Shown here one piece after another: positions 56,004-64,000 of a DNA stretch of 64,000 bases. This DNA comes from Allobosea sp. UNC402CLCol (GTDB lineage: Bacteria; Pseudomonadota; Alphaproteobacteria; Rhizobiales; Beijerinckiaceae), in NCBI RefSeq assembly GCF_000745475.1, contig NZ_JQJJ01000008.1:889384-953383 (forward strand), read 5' to 3'. Position 1 is the stretch's first letter. Every line of letters begins with the position of its first letter. The position numbers and the translations under genes are program-made. Below the pieces are notes generated by a model, which saw only the letters and a program-made list of their open reading frames with translations, made no database searches and was not told the origin of the DNA.

Positions 56004-56914
56004 GCGCAGCCGGAACGGCGGCGCTCGCGCTCGACCGCCTGCCGCACGGCACTGGAGGCCTGCGGATAATCCACGCCGACCTTGGCATAGGTGGCGCAGG
56101 CCTGCTCCTTGGCGCCGAGCCCGTTCAGCGCCATGCCGAGCCTGAGCAGGCTGTCGGGCGCCTTGCCGGCGCGCGGCGATTCCTTGGAAATCTTCAGGAA
56201 CTGCTCCGCCGCCTCGCGATAACGCTGGCGCTGCATGTAGCTCTCGCCGAGCCAGAAGGTCGCGTCGGTGGCGAGCCGGTCACGCGGATAGCTCTGCAGG
56301 AACTGGCGAAAGCCCATCTCGGCCTGCTCGTATTCGCGGCGCTGGAACGCCGCATAGGCGCCGTCATAGGCTTCCTTGGCCGTGGCCGGACCGCTCGCGG
56401 CAGCGACGCTCTGGCCGCGCGGGACGCCCGGAGCCGCCCCGCCCTGCTGGACCGGGCGCCCGACGCCTTGCAGATCGAGCGGCTGGCCCGTCGCCGGACC
56501 TCCGGAATACTCGTCCTCGATGATGCCGGCGATGCCGCCGCCAAGCTGTTGGGGGGCCCCGGCCGCACCCTGCTGGGTCGTCGGGTCGAAGGCATCGCCG
56601 CGGCGCTGGCGCTGCGGCGTCCCGCCGGCGGGAGGCGTGGCGGAGGGACGCGCACCGCCCTTTTCGTTCAGGCGGAAATCGACATCCTGCTGAAAGCGGC
56701 TGAGCTGGTCGCTCAGGCGCTTGTTCTCGAACTGGAGCTGCTCGATCTGTCCGGCCATCTGGCGGAGCTGGTTTTCGAGCCGGGTGGTGCGCACCAGCAG
56801 ATCGGCGGCATCCTGCGCCGAAGCCGGCAGGGCCGCTCCGAAAAGCCCCGCAGCGAGCGCGAGCGCCGGCAATGCCGGACGGGCGAGGAGGCGGGCAAGG
56901 GAAAAGCCAGGCAT
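56000..56914 (-). CDS. cpoB: Tol-Pal-associated periplasmic protein CpoB/YbgF
   Basis: A 304-residue periplasmic protein. A signal peptide (about 1-34, ending ALPASA) precedes a coiled coil (RTTRLENQLRQMAGQIEQLQ to RFQQDV, about 42-80), a low-complexity Gly/Gln/Pro linker, and a TPR domain (AKEAYDGAYAAFQRREYEQAE to QACATYAKVGVDYP). It coordinates outer-membrane constriction with peptidoglycan synthesis. tolQRAB-pal usually lie upstream, but here 6S RNA and unrelated genes do. Confidence 0.92.
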   Translation of the reverse strand: MPGFSLARLLARPALPALALAAGLFGAALPASAQDAADLLVRTTRLENQLRQMAGQIEQLQFENKRLSDQLSRFQQDVDFRLNEKGGARPSATPPAGGTPQRQRRGDAFDPTTQQGAAGAPQQLGGGIAGIIEDEYSGGPATGQPLDLQGVGRPVQQGGAAPGVPRGQSVAAASGPATAKEAYDGAYAAFQRREYEQAEMGFRQFLQSYPRDRLATDATFWLGESYMQRQRYREAAEQFLKISKESPRAGKAPDSLLRLGMALNGLGAKEQACATYAKVGVDYPQASSAVRQAVERERRRSGCA

Positions 56915-56953
56915 CTGAAAAACCGGTTCCTTAACTGAAACTGTCGCGCATCT

Positions 56954-56980
56954 CTTATATCACTCACGCACCACGGCCAA
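56954..56980 (-). promoter_or_regulatory. Candidate cpoB-tilS promoter
   Basis: On the minus strand TTGGCC (plus 56975-56980) and TATAAG (plus 56954-56959) are 15 bp apart, about 40 bases before the cpoB ATG. Spacing is short, so support is moderate. Confidence 0.4.
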
Positions 56981-57020
56981 AATATGAACAACTTCATGAA
57001 CCGCCTGCGAAATTCGGCTG

Positions 57021-57055
57021 GCGCCGGCAAAACGCCTCTGGCGCTTTGCCGGCGC
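57021..57055. other. Perfect long hairpin just upstream of 6S RNA
   Basis: GCGCCGGCAAA pairs with TTTGCCGGCGC (11 bp), and inside CGCC pairs with GGCG around TCT, giving a 35-base near-perfect hairpin. No T-run on either strand. Confidence 0.6.
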
Positions 57056-57071
57056 GTTGCCTACATTGGTT

Positions 57072-57233
57072 GGGCGGGGCTGCCTGGTGCGTGCGAGACA
57101 GCATTCCCCGGGCCCATACGACTCCCTAGGGAGCTGTCCCTGACCGGGTCCCTGGATCCGGACACACGGCGCCCACCTACTTCTGTAGGTGTCCCGGGAT
57201 TCAAAACTCCACGGCCGAGGTGGCTCCGCAGCC
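57072..57233 (+). ncRNA. ssrS: 6S RNA
   Basis: A 160-base stretch of conserved 6S type: it lies immediately upstream of the 5-formyl-THF cyclo-ligase gene, the standard alphaproteobacterial location. It can fold into one long interrupted rod. Pairings include GGCTG...TGG (from 57078) with CCACGGCC (57209-57216), ATTCCCCGGG (about 57103) with CCCGGGAT (about 57193), and a hairpin CACCTAC/GTAGGTG near 57174-57191. 6S RNA binds the housekeeping RNA polymerase and tunes transcription in stationary phase. The exact ends are estimates. The neighbouring zapA gene often found upstream is absent. Confidence 0.78.
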
Positions 57234-57236
57234 TTT

Positions 57237-57824
57237 ATGACCAGCATGGCGTCCGAGACCCTTCCCCAGCCTTCCGCCGTCAAGGCAGCACTACGCGCGT
57301 CGGCGCTCGCCCGGCGTGATGCGCTCGAAATCGACGACCGCCTCGAATGGGACCCCGACATCGCGGAACGGACGCTGGCTTTGCCGTTCTGGAATGCAGA
57401 CGGCCCGGTTTCTGCCTATTGGCCGATGCGCTCGGAGGCCGATCCACGCCCGGTCCTGGAAGAGCTGCACCGGCGCGGCCTGCCGCTCTGCCTGCCCGCG
57501 ATCGTCGCCGGGCGCATGATCTTCCGCCGATGGGCGCCCTATGAGCCGATCGTTCCGGGCGGTTTCGGCACGCTCGTTCCGTCCCCGCAGCAGCCCGAGA
57601 TCGCGCCGCGCATCCTGATCGTGCCGCTGGCCGCCTTCGACCGGCGCGGCTACCGCATCGGCTACGGCCGGGGCTATTACGATCGCGCGCTGGCCGAGCT
57701 CGGCCCGACCGTCAGCATCGGCATCGCCTATGCGGCGCAGGAGATCGAAGCCGTGCCCGACCAACCGCACGACCGGCGCCTCGACTGGATCGTGACCGAG
57801 CGCGAAACCATCCGCTGCGGTTGA
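57237..57824 (+). CDS. 5-formyltetrahydrofolate cyclo-ligase
   Basis: A 195-residue enzyme converting 5-formyl-THF to 5,10-methenyl-THF with ATP. The signature YRIGYGRGYYDRAL near residue 140 and the PMRSEADPRP segment are present. Start ATG at 57237 or 57246. It directly follows 6S RNA and is probably made from the same transcript. It belongs with the other folate genes of the window by function. Confidence 0.94.
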   Translation: MTSMASETLPQPSAVKAALRASALARRDALEIDDRLEWDPDIAERTLALPFWNADGPVSAYWPMRSEADPRPVLEELHRRGLPLCLPAIVAGRMIFRRWAPYEPIVPGGFGTLVPSPQQPEIAPRILIVPLAAFDRRGYRIGYGRGYYDRALAELGPTVSIGIAYAAQEIEAVPDQPHDRRLDWIVTERETIRCG

Positions 57825-57878
57825 TTCCGCCGGGCTTTCGGGCCACGGAGGAAGCATCACAGCCTGCGGACCGGTTTC

Positions 57879-58700
57879 ATGCGTCTTCTCTTCCTCGGTG
57901 ACATCGTCGGCCGCCCGGGCCGGATTGCGGTGCAGGAGCGCCTGCCTGCCCTGCGCGAAGCCTGGAAGCTCGACTGCGTCGTCATCAACGGCGAGAACTC
58001 CGCCGGCGGCTTCGGCATCACCGAGGCGATCTGCGATGAGATCCTCGCCGCCGGCGCCGATGTGATCACGCTGGGCAACCATTCCTGGGACCAGCGCGAG
58101 GCCCTCGTCTTCATCAACAGGCAGGACAGGCTGATCCGCCCGGCCAATTATCCGCCCGGCACGCCCGGCCGTGGCGCCACGGTCGTCGAAGCCCGCAACG
58201 GCGCCCGGGTGCTCGTCGTCAACGTCATGGGCCGGCTCTTCATGGACCCGCTGGACGACCCCTTCGCCGCCGTCGAGCGCGAGCTTGCCGCTTGCCCGCT
58301 CGGCGAGGTCGCGGATGCCGTCATCGTCGATGTTCATGCCGAGGCGACGAGCGAGAAACAGGCCATGGCCTATTTCCTCGATGGCCGCGCCAGCCTCGTG
58401 GTGGGTACCCATACCCACGCTCCGACCTCGGACACGCGCATCCTGCCGGCCGGAACCGCCTATCAATCCGATGCCGGCATGTGCGGCGACTATGATTCCG
58501 TGCTCGGCATGCAGAAGGACGAGCCGGTGCGCCGCTTCCTGCAGAAGGTGCCGGGCGCGCGACTGGAGCCGGCCACCGGCGAAGGCACGCTCTCGGGCAT
58601 CGCCGTCGAGATCGACGACGCGACCGGGCTGGCCAAAGCCACTTGGGCGGTCCGCATCGGCCCGCATCTGAGCGAGGCCCTGCCCGGCTGGGCCGCCTGA
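57879..58700 (+). CDS. YmdB-like metallophosphoesterase (TIGR00282)
   Basis: A 273-residue calcineurin-like phosphodiesterase. Metal-binding motifs are FLGDIVGRPG (6-15), NGENSAGGFG, TLGNHSWD, DVHAEATSEK and VGTHTHAPTSD. The family hydrolyses 2',3'- or 3',5'-cyclic nucleotides; Bacillus YmdB affects biofilm and RNA turnover. The role here is unknown. It is 55 bp after the cyclo-ligase gene and likely in one operon. Confidence 0.93.
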   Translation: MRLLFLGDIVGRPGRIAVQERLPALREAWKLDCVVINGENSAGGFGITEAICDEILAAGADVITLGNHSWDQREALVFINRQDRLIRPANYPPGTPGRGATVVEARNGARVLVVNVMGRLFMDPLDDPFAAVERELAACPLGEVADAVIVDVHAEATSEKQAMAYFLDGRASLVVGTHTHAPTSDTRILPAGTAYQSDAGMCGDYDSVLGMQKDEPVRRFLQKVPGARLEPATGEGTLSGIAVEIDDATGLAKATWAVRIGPHLSEALPGWAA

Positions 58701-58717
58701 GCCAAGGCCCGCTCGGT

Positions 58718-58759
58718 TAGATCGCCGCGCGTCCCAGCGGACCCATGAGCGGCGATCTA
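58718..58759. terminator. Long hairpin at a convergent junction, possible bidirectional terminator
   Basis: TAGATCGCCGC and GCGGCGATCTA are perfectly complementary over 11 bp with a 20-base loop. It lies between the convergent phosphodiesterase and chemoreceptor genes. T-runs are weak. Confidence 0.45.
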
Positions 58760-58767
58760 TCTGCTTG

Positions 58768-60282
58768 TCATTGCAACCTATGATTCCGGAAAGCCGGCTC
58801 CGCTTTCCGGTCGGAAGCGACGGCGCGGGACTGCCGGATCAAGGTCTCGAAGGCCTCGCTCATGCCGGCCGCGTGCCGGGAGAGCGCGCCGGCGACACCC
58901 AGCACCTCGGAGACGGCATTGCCCGCCTCCTGCGCCCGCGTGCTCAGCTTGCCGATCGCATCGGCATTCGCCTCCGTGCCCACCGCGGCCTGATGCGCGC
59001 TGCGGGCGATCTCCTGCGTCGCAGCCCGCTGCTCGTCGATGCTGGCGGCGACGACCGAGGCGATCCCGCTGACCTGGCTGACGAAGGCGACGATGCGTTC
59101 GAGCGCCGCGACCGCCTCGCGAGTCGCCGCCTGCATCGCCGGCACCTGCGCGGCGATCTCGCCTGTCGCCTGCGCCGTCCGGGCCGACAATTGCTTCACC
59201 TCCGTCGCGACGACGGCGAAGCCGCGCCCGGCCTCGCCGGCGCGCGCCGCCTCGATCGTGGCGTTGAGGGCGAGCAGATTGGTCTGGCTCGCGATCATCT
59301 GGATCAGCTCCACGACCGAGCCGATCGTGTTGGCCGAACGCGACAGGCTCTGGACGATCGCATCCGTCTGCTGCGCGGCCGCATCCGCCTCATGGGCCAG
59401 TTCCGAGGCGCGGACGACCTCCGCCGCGACATGGTCGAGCGAGATCGACAGCTCGTTCGTGGCCGCCGCGACATTGCTGACATTGCTCGACGCGTCGTCC
59501 GCGGTCCGCACGGCCATGAAAGCCTGCGCGCTGGTCTCGCCGACGACGGCCTCCATGGTGGCGGCCAGGCTCTCGACCTTCACCGCGCCCGAGCCCACGG
59601 CACTCACGACATCGCGGACCGTGCCCTCGAAGGCTTCGATCTGCCGGCGCGTCGCGTCACCGCGGTCCTGCTCGACCAGCGCATAGGTTTCGAGGAGGAG
59701 CTCGAGATCGAACTGGGCGGCCTTGGACAGGGCCGCACGCGTGGCGATCCCGGTATCGAGGCGCGCACGGCGCCAGCGCCCGCTCAGGCTCGTCAATCTG
59801 CGCTGGTCGAGCCCGAGTTCGGCGATCAGGGCGTTGACCACGATGCCGTGGCAGATGACGACCGCATAGATCGGGACGCCATGCTCGTGGAAAGCCGTCG
59901 CCAGGCTGCGGGCCGACTCCGTGAACCCTTCACCGAAATCGCCCGAGGCCAACCGGATCCAATGCGCCAGCCGTCGCTCGTGAACCTGCGGCTGGCTCAG
60001 CGCCTTGGCGATCTCAGGCCAGGGCGCGAACTGTTCGTGCAGTTGCGGCAATAGCGAGGGCAGGCGTGCGCGCGCGAAACCCGCCAGCGCCCCCAGCAGC
60101 GCCAGGTCGCGCTCCGAGATCTGGAAGGCGCGAAAACGGTGCTCCTGCCCGGCGATCGTTTTGGTGGTCAAGATGTCACTCGGGATGGCGGGAGCGGTAG
60201 CGGGGCGCGGGTCGATACTGCCCTGAATGCTGCGCTTGCACGGTAAAGATTCATCTAATGGCAGGCTCGGACAGGGCCGCAT
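58768..60282 (-). CDS. Globin-coupled chemoreceptor (protoglobin-domain MCP)
   Basis: A soluble receptor of up to 504 residues without membrane segments. Residues about 50-215 look like a protoglobin sensor ([21 protein letters not shown], then [19 protein letters not shown] with candidate haem-binding His, and [12 protein letters not shown]). Residues 220-490 form an MCP signalling domain with tip [21 protein letters not shown]. It has no xWxxF tail. It likely senses oxygen or another gas. The first ~40 residues look unlike protein, so a TTG start near 60171 is plausible. Confidence 0.85.
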   Translation of the reverse strand: MRPCPSLPLDESLPCKRSIQGSIDPRPATAPAIPSDILTTKTIAGQEHRFRAFQISERDLALLGALAGFARARLPSLLPQLHEQFAPWPEIAKALSQPQVHERRLAHWIRLASGDFGEGFTESARSLATAFHEHGVPIYAVVICHGIVVNALIAELGLDQRRLTSLSGRWRRARLDTGIATRAALSKAAQFDLELLLETYALVEQDRGDATRRQIEAFEGTVRDVVSAVGSGAVKVESLAATMEAVVGETSAQAFMAVRTADDASSNVSNVAAATNELSISLDHVAAEVVRASELAHEADAAAQQTDAIVQSLSRSANTIGSVVELIQMIASQTNLLALNATIEAARAGEAGRGFAVVATEVKQLSARTAQATGEIAAQVPAMQAATREAVAALERIVAFVSQVSGIASVVAASIDEQRAATQEIARSAHQAAVGTEANADAIGKLSTRAQEAGNAVSEVLGVAGALSRHAAGMSEAFETLIRQSRAVASDRKAEPAFRNHRLQ

Positions 60283-60287
60283 CCCGC

Positions 60288-60317
60288 TTGCCTGCGGGCA
60301 AATCCGCCGCCTATAAG
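60288..60317 (+). promoter_or_regulatory. Candidate yebC promoter
   Basis: TTGCCT (60288-60293) and TATAAG (60312-60317) are 18 bp apart, about 80 bases before the yebC start. The -35 overlaps a TGCCTGCGGGCA dyad. Confidence 0.45.
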
Positions 60318-60398
60318 GCCGCTTTGCTGGATCACTGGGCTGGAACGCCGCCCGGACCAGGCGCGTTACGGATCAATCGCAGAAGGCAACGGAAGCCC

Positions 60399-61145
60399 AT
60401 GGCCGGCCATTCACAGTTCAAGAACATCATGCACCGCAAGGGCAAGCAGGACGCGGTGCGTTCCAAGCTGTTCTCGAAACTGGCCCGCGAAATCACCGTC
60501 GCCGCCAAGATGGGCATGCCGGATCCCAACATGAACCCGCGCCTGCGCATGGCCGTGCTCGCCGCCCGGGCCGAGAACATGCCGAAGGACAATATCCAGC
60601 GCGCCATCAACAAGGCGGCCGGCGGCGAAGGCGACAATTATGACGAGGTCCGCTACGAGGGCTACGGCCCGGGCGGCGCAGCCGTCATCGTCGAGGCGCT
60701 GACCGACAACCGCAACCGCACGGCTTCCGCCGTGCGCTCCTACTTCACCAAGTCGGGCGGCGCGCTCGGCGAAAGCAACTCCGTCTCCTTCATGTTCAAC
60801 CGCGTCGGCGAGATCAGCTATCCGCCGGAGGCCGGCGACGCCGACACCGTGATGGAAGCGGCGATCGAGGCCGGCGCCGACGACGTGATCTCGGACGAGA
60901 ACGGCCACACCATCCTCTGCGCCTTCGACGCCCTGAACGAGGTCTCCAAGGCCCTCGAAGCCGCGCTCGGCGCGCCGGCTTCGGCGAAGCCCGTCTGGCG
61001 GCCGACGACCTCGGCCCCGCTCGACGAGGAGAAGGCCGCCTCGATGATGCGATTGATGGAAGCCCTCGACAACGACGACGACGTCCAGAACGTCTTCGCC
61101 AATTTCGAGATCGCCGACGACATCATGGCCAAGCTCAGCGCCTGA
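60399..61145 (+). CDS. yebC: YebC/PmpR-family protein
   Basis: A 248-residue protein beginning [19 protein letters not shown], the unmistakable YebC start, with [17 protein letters not shown] and the three-domain layout intact. YebC-family members act as DNA-binding regulators (PmpR) and, by more recent work, help ribosomes translate proline-rich stretches. It is commonly just upstream of ruvC, as here, although the TauE/SafE gene lies between on the other strand. Confidence 0.96.
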   Translation: MAGHSQFKNIMHRKGKQDAVRSKLFSKLAREITVAAKMGMPDPNMNPRLRMAVLAARAENMPKDNIQRAINKAAGGEGDNYDEVRYEGYGPGGAAVIVEALTDNRNRTASAVRSYFTKSGGALGESNSVSFMFNRVGEISYPPEAGDADTVMEAAIEAGADDVISDENGHTILCAFDALNEVSKALEAALGAPASAKPVWRPTTSAPLDEEKAASMMRLMEALDNDDDVQNVFANFEIADDIMAKLSA

Positions 61146-61168
61146 GGGGAGCCGGCTCGCTTCACGGC

Positions 61169-61271
61169 GTCATTCTCGGGCGAAGCGAAGCGCAGACCCG
61201 AGAATCCCGGGCCGAAAGAGGCTCTGGAGCCTCCCTTTCGATGAGATGCTCGGGGCGAGCCCGAGCATGAC
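61169..61271. repeat. Dispersed GTCAT...ATGAC palindromic repeat (copy 9)
   Basis: GTCATTCTCGGGCGAAGCGA...AGACCCGAGAAT, spacer with AGGCTCTGGAGCCTCC, then GATGCTCGGGGCGAGC...CCGAGCATGAC. Clearest member of the family. It fills the convergent junction of yebC and the TauE/SafE gene. Confidence 0.88.
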
Positions 61272-61276
61272 GCCCC

Positions 61277-62056
61277 TCAGCGCCCGATCATCGCATCCCA
61301 GAGCGGCAGGCTGACCAGGGCGCTGAGGAAGATCACCAGATAGGCGCCGCGCCGGAAGCTCGCCTCCGAGGCGAGGCGGAAGCCATGCACGCCGCCCCAG
61401 AAGCCGATCGCGTAGACGGCGAAAAGCGGCACCGCCGTCAGCAGCGCCTGTAGGGTGAGGATGCCTTTCCACCACAGCACCGCGCCGCTGATGAAGGTCG
61501 AGATCCCGAAAAAGGTCTGCAGGTTGGCGCGCGTCTTGTGGCGGTCGTTGCGCTGCGCGCCGAGCCAGAACACGGCGAGCGGCATCCCGCCGATCGAGGC
61601 CATGCCGTTGCACAAGCCGGAGAGCGCGCCGACGCCGAGCGAGAGCGAGACGGTCGGCCGCCCGTGATAGCGCCAGCCCGAGGCCATCAGCCCGACGGCC
61701 GCCAGCACCAGCAGCGCCAGCACCCAGCGCATCGTTTCGCGATCGAGCCAGGTGAGCAGCCAGACGCCGGCCGGCAAGGCGAGCGTCGCGGTCACGAGCA
61801 GCGGCACGATCTCCCGCCATTCGGCCTGTTTCGCGCTCCGGGCAGCGACCGGCAGGGCCACGGGCAGGTCGATGAACCAGATCAGCCCCAGCGCCGCGAC
61901 CGGCCCCAGCACCACCGAGGCGAGCGGCATGAACACCATCGCGAAGCCGAAGCCGGTGAAGCCGCGCACCAGCCCCCCCAGCAATGTGGCGGCGAGGAGA
62001 ACGACGACGCCGTCGCCGGCGAGAGCCGGAAAGAACAGGTTTTGTAGGCCGGACAT
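61277..62056 (-). CDS. TauE/SafE-family anion permease
   Basis: A 259-residue membrane protein with about eight hydrophobic segments in two similar halves (VVVLLAATLLGGLVRGFTGFGFAM near the N-terminus; LGVGALSGLCNGMASIGGMP in the middle). The paired glycine-rich GxxxGFxGxG-type motifs identify the sulfite/sulfoacetate exporter family. The transported anion is unknown. ATG at 62056 (MSGLQNLFFP) is chosen, although the frame is open far upstream. It is divergent from ruvC and interrupts the yebC-ruvC pairing. Confidence 0.88.
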   Translation of the reverse strand: MSGLQNLFFPALAGDGVVVLLAATLLGGLVRGFTGFGFAMVFMPLASVVLGPVAALGLIWFIDLPVALPVAARSAKQAEWREIVPLLVTATLALPAGVWLLTWLDRETMRWVLALLVLAAVGLMASGWRYHGRPTVSLSLGVGALSGLCNGMASIGGMPLAVFWLGAQRNDRHKTRANLQTFFGISTFISGAVLWWKGILTLQALLTAVPLFAVYAIGFWGGVHGFRLASEASFRRGAYLVIFLSALVSLPLWDAMIGR

Positions 62057-62210
62057 CACGGGAGAAATGCGAGGAGGGAAACGAACTGCACCATGTCCTT
62101 GCCCGGCCGGAAAAGGAAATCGTCCTTTCTGATGTGTCCGATGAGGAGAATTCATCCATGCCGGCGCGTCGCATGGGACAAATCCGAAACACCCGCTAGT
62201 TTGAGGCACC

Positions 62211-62726
62211 ATGGCACCTCCGATTCGCATCCTCGGCATCGATCCCGGCCTCCGGAAGACCGGCTGGGGGATCGTCATATCGGAGGGCAGCAAGCTCTCC
62301 TTCGTCGCCTGCGGCTGTATCGAGAGCGATGGCGCGCTGCCGCTCGGCGACCGGCTGCGGCAGCTTCACGAAGGCATCGGCAAGGTGATCGCCGCCCACA
62401 GGCCGCATGAGGCGGCGGTGGAGGAGACCTTCGTCAACCGCGACCCGCAATCGGCGCTGAAACTCGGACAGGCCCGCGGCATCGCGCTGGTGGTGCCATC
62501 GCTGGCGGGGCTGAGCGTGGCGGAATATGCGGCGAACCTCGTCAAGAAGACCGTGGTCGGCGTCGGCCATGCCGACAAGAAGCAGGTGCAGGCGATGATC
62601 CGCGTGCTGCTGCCCAAGGCCGAGACCAGCTCCGCCGACGCGGCGGATGCGCTGGCCGTCGCGATCTGCCATGCCCAGCATCGCGGCATGAGGGCCCTGG
62701 TCGCGCAGATGCGCGCGGCGGGCTGA
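62211..62726 (+). CDS. ruvC: Holliday junction resolvase RuvC
   Basis: A 171-residue endonuclease that cuts four-way junctions. The RNase H-like core has acidic residues in [14 protein letters not shown] (D11), [11 protein letters not shown] (Glu), and [14 protein letters not shown] (two Asp). ATG at 62211 is preceded by TTGAGG. It is the first gene of ruvC-ruvA-GNAT-ruvB. No LexA-type GTTC-N7-GTTC box is visible in the 154 bp upstream. Confidence 0.97.
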   Translation: MAPPIRILGIDPGLRKTGWGIVISEGSKLSFVACGCIESDGALPLGDRLRQLHEGIGKVIAAHRPHEAAVEETFVNRDPQSALKLGQARGIALVVPSLAGLSVAEYAANLVKKTVVGVGHADKKQVQAMIRVLLPKAETSSADAADALAVAICHAQHRGMRALVAQMRAAG

Positions 62727-62749
62727 ATGACGGCCGGGGAATCCACACG

Positions 62750-63367
62750 ATGATCGGCAAGCTCAAGGGCCTGATCGACTCCTATGGCGAGGATCACGTC
62801 ATCATCGACGTGCAGGGCGTCGGCTATGTCGTGCAATGCTCCTCGCGCACGCTCCAGCGGCTTCCCAAGCCCGGCGAGGCGGCCGTGCTCTCGATCGAGA
62901 CCCATGTCCGCGAGGATGCGATCCGCCTCTACGGCTTCATGTCCGATGTCGAGCGCGACTGGTTCCGGCTGATGCAGGTGGTGCAGGGCGTCGGTGCCAA
63001 GGTCGCGCTCGCCATCCTCTCGACGCTCGACCCCGGCGGCCTCGCCACCGCCATCGCCACCAATGACAAGGCGGCCATCGCCCGCGCGCCGGGCGTCGGC
63101 CCCAAGCTGGCGCAGCGCCTCTGCGCCGAGCTGAAGGACAAGGCGCCGGCCTTCGGCCATGTCGATCCGAGTCTCGCCCAGCTCTCCGGCGCGCTCGAGG
63201 ACAGGAAGCTGCCCCAGCCCGTGGCCGATGCCGTCTCGGCGCTGGCCAATCTCGGCTACCCGCAGGCCCAGGCCATCGCCGCGATCGCCGCGGCGGCGAA
63301 GGAGGCCGGGGACGGCGCCGGCACCGCCCAGCTCATCAAGCTCGGCCTGAAGGAGCTGGCGAAGTGA
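62750..63367 (+). CDS. ruvA: Holliday junction DNA helicase subunit RuvA
   Basis: A 205-residue junction-binding subunit. The N-terminal OB-fold starts [26 protein letters not shown]. Two helix-hairpin-helix motifs follow ([26 protein letters not shown]), and the RuvB-binding C-terminal domain is [18 protein letters not shown]. Its stop overlaps the next GTG by 4 bp. Confidence 0.97.
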   Translation: MIGKLKGLIDSYGEDHVIIDVQGVGYVVQCSSRTLQRLPKPGEAAVLSIETHVREDAIRLYGFMSDVERDWFRLMQVVQGVGAKVALAILSTLDPGGLATAIATNDKAAIARAPGVGPKLAQRLCAELKDKAPAFGHVDPSLAQLSGALEDRKLPQPVADAVSALANLGYPQAQAIAAIAAAAKEAGDGAGTAQLIKLGLKELAK

Positions 63368-63861
63368 GCCCGGCCGGCGAGCCGGACGATCTCGAACTGC
63401 GCGTCGTCACCGACAAGGGCGAACTGCTCAAGATCATGATGGTGGCCTGGGGCTCGCACCGCATGATGATCGACCTCCACGTCTATGACGTGGCCGAGAT
63501 CGACGCCCTCGGCCTCTACGAGCCGAACGGGCGTACCGCCGCGCTGGCGAGCTGGACGATCCGGGGCGAGACGGCCTATCTCTGCGCCTTGCATTCGCTG
63601 AGACCCGGCGAAGGCGTCGCCATCCGGATGCTCGATGCGGTGATCGCGGCCGCGAGAGCGGCGGGGGCGAAACGGCTCAAGGCCATGCTGACCAACGACA
63701 ACATGCCGGGCCTCGTCTTCTATCAGCGGCGCGGCTTTCGGCTGTCCGGGCTTTATCTCGACGCGATCGACGCCTATCGCTCCGTCGTGCCGACCATCAT
63801 CAAGACGGGATACAAGGACATTCCGATCCACGACGCCATCGAGCTGGAGATCGCACTGTGA
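63364..63861 (+). CDS. GNAT-family N-acetyltransferase between ruvA and ruvB
   Basis: A 165-residue GNAT protein. The acetyl-CoA-binding area is [30 protein letters not shown] with [15 protein letters not shown], the classical motif A/B layout (FYxRxGF). The substrate could be an amine, peptide or antibiotic. The GTG start overlaps ruvA and its stop overlaps the ruvB GTG (both 4 bp), so it is translated as part of the ruv operon. Confidence 0.9.
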   Translation: MSPAGEPDDLELRVVTDKGELLKIMMVAWGSHRMMIDLHVYDVAEIDALGLYEPNGRTAALASWTIRGETAYLCALHSLRPGEGVAIRMLDAVIAAARAAGAKRLKAMLTNDNMPGLVFYQRRGFRLSGLYLDAIDAYRSVVPTIIKTGYKDIPIHDAIELEIAL

Positions 63862-64000
63862 GCGAACCCAAGCGCTCCGGGCTGATGACGGCCGAACGCC
63901 GCGAGGACGACAGCGAGACCTCGCTGCGCCCGCTTTCGCTGTCCGATTTCACCGGGCAGGCGGCGGCGCGCGCCAATCTCCAGGTCTTCATCAATGCAGC
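63858..64000 (+). CDS. ruvB: Holliday junction branch-migration ATPase RuvB, 5' part
   Basis: Only the first 47 residues are in the window. They start at GTG 63858, overlapping the GNAT stop. LRPLSLSDFTGQAAARANLQVFI is the conserved RuvB N-terminus before the Walker A motif, which is beyond the end. Confidence 0.95.
   Translation, partial: MSEPKRSGLMTAERREDDSETSLRPLSLSDFTGQAAARANLQVFINA

Overview
The window is GC-rich chromosomal DNA from an alphaproteobacterium. Gene content and order (fabI, a zinc-finger-less DnaJ, a surface-antigen lipoprotein and pdxH together; 6S RNA in front of the 5-formyl-THF cyclo-ligase gene; folP-folB-folK; cpoB-tilS-ftsH-glmM; a TIGR02301 gene after a Nudix gene) point to the Hyphomicrobiales, and the overall feel is of a Bosea- or Methylobacterium-like soil bacterium. 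That placement is inference from gene content, not a measured phylogeny. Genes are dense, often with 4-bp stop/start overlaps. I see no prophage, insertion sequence, integron, CRISPR array, tRNA or rRNA.

Layout. 0-7 kb: the 3' end of a chemoreceptor gene, an acyl-CoA ligase, a MarR regulator, an amidase and a class III aminotransferase. 7-16 kb: an L,D-transpeptidase lipoprotein, a histone-deacetylase-like hydrolase, an HTH-RibB-RibX fusion, chorismate synthase and a 1339-residue Pls-type single-module NRPS. 16-24 kb: folate genes folP-folB-folK, fabI, dnaJ-like, a lipoprotein, pdxH, an SDR and a Nudix gene. 24-26.5 kb: an ECF sigma factor of the ECF42 type with two DGPF (YCII) proteins, a matching promoter, a 5' leader hairpin and a perfect hairpin that encloses the sigma start codon. 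26.6-31.6 kb: dihydroorotase, YgfZ, Tag, an HD phosphohydrolase and an orphan TadG. 31.9-38.5 kb: malate synthase, a DapA-like protein that has lost its catalytic residues and is flanked by two very small proteins, a methyltransferase divergent from an MmyB-type regulator, a DUF3616 protein and a Nudix gene. 38.5-49 kb: two outer-membrane barrels, frmR-frmA-fghA for formaldehyde oxidation, a low-affinity iron permease homologue, gpmI, a haloacid dehalogenase, a GST and fhs. 49-51 kb: divergent idonate/gluconate dehydrogenases. 51-58.7 kb: glmM, ftsH, tilS, cpoB, 6S RNA, a 5-formyl-THF cyclo-ligase and a YmdB-like phosphodiesterase. 58.7-64 kb: a protoglobin-type chemoreceptor, yebC, a TauE/SafE transporter and ruvC-ruvA-GNAT-ruvB (ruvB cut by the window end).

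How parts work together. One-carbon metabolism is over-represented: FrmR/FrmA/FghA turn formaldehyde into formate, Fhs loads formate onto THF, and FolP/B/K, the cyclo-ligase and YgfZ make, recycle or use folate. Cell-envelope functions (glmM, LD-transpeptidase, cpoB, ftsH, barrels) and recombination (ruvCAB) make up much of the rest. A family of about nine intergenic palindromic repeats with GTCAT...ATGAC ends, mostly at gene 3' ends and convergent junctions, punctuates the whole window.

The best candidates for new biology are: the ECF42/DGPF module with its layered cis signals; the DNA-binding-domain-fused RibB with a dyad just upstream of its own start; the pseudo-DapA cassette; and a pair of identical-architecture dyads (TGTTGC-N6-GCAACA), 179 bp apart, in front of an outer-membrane protein gene.
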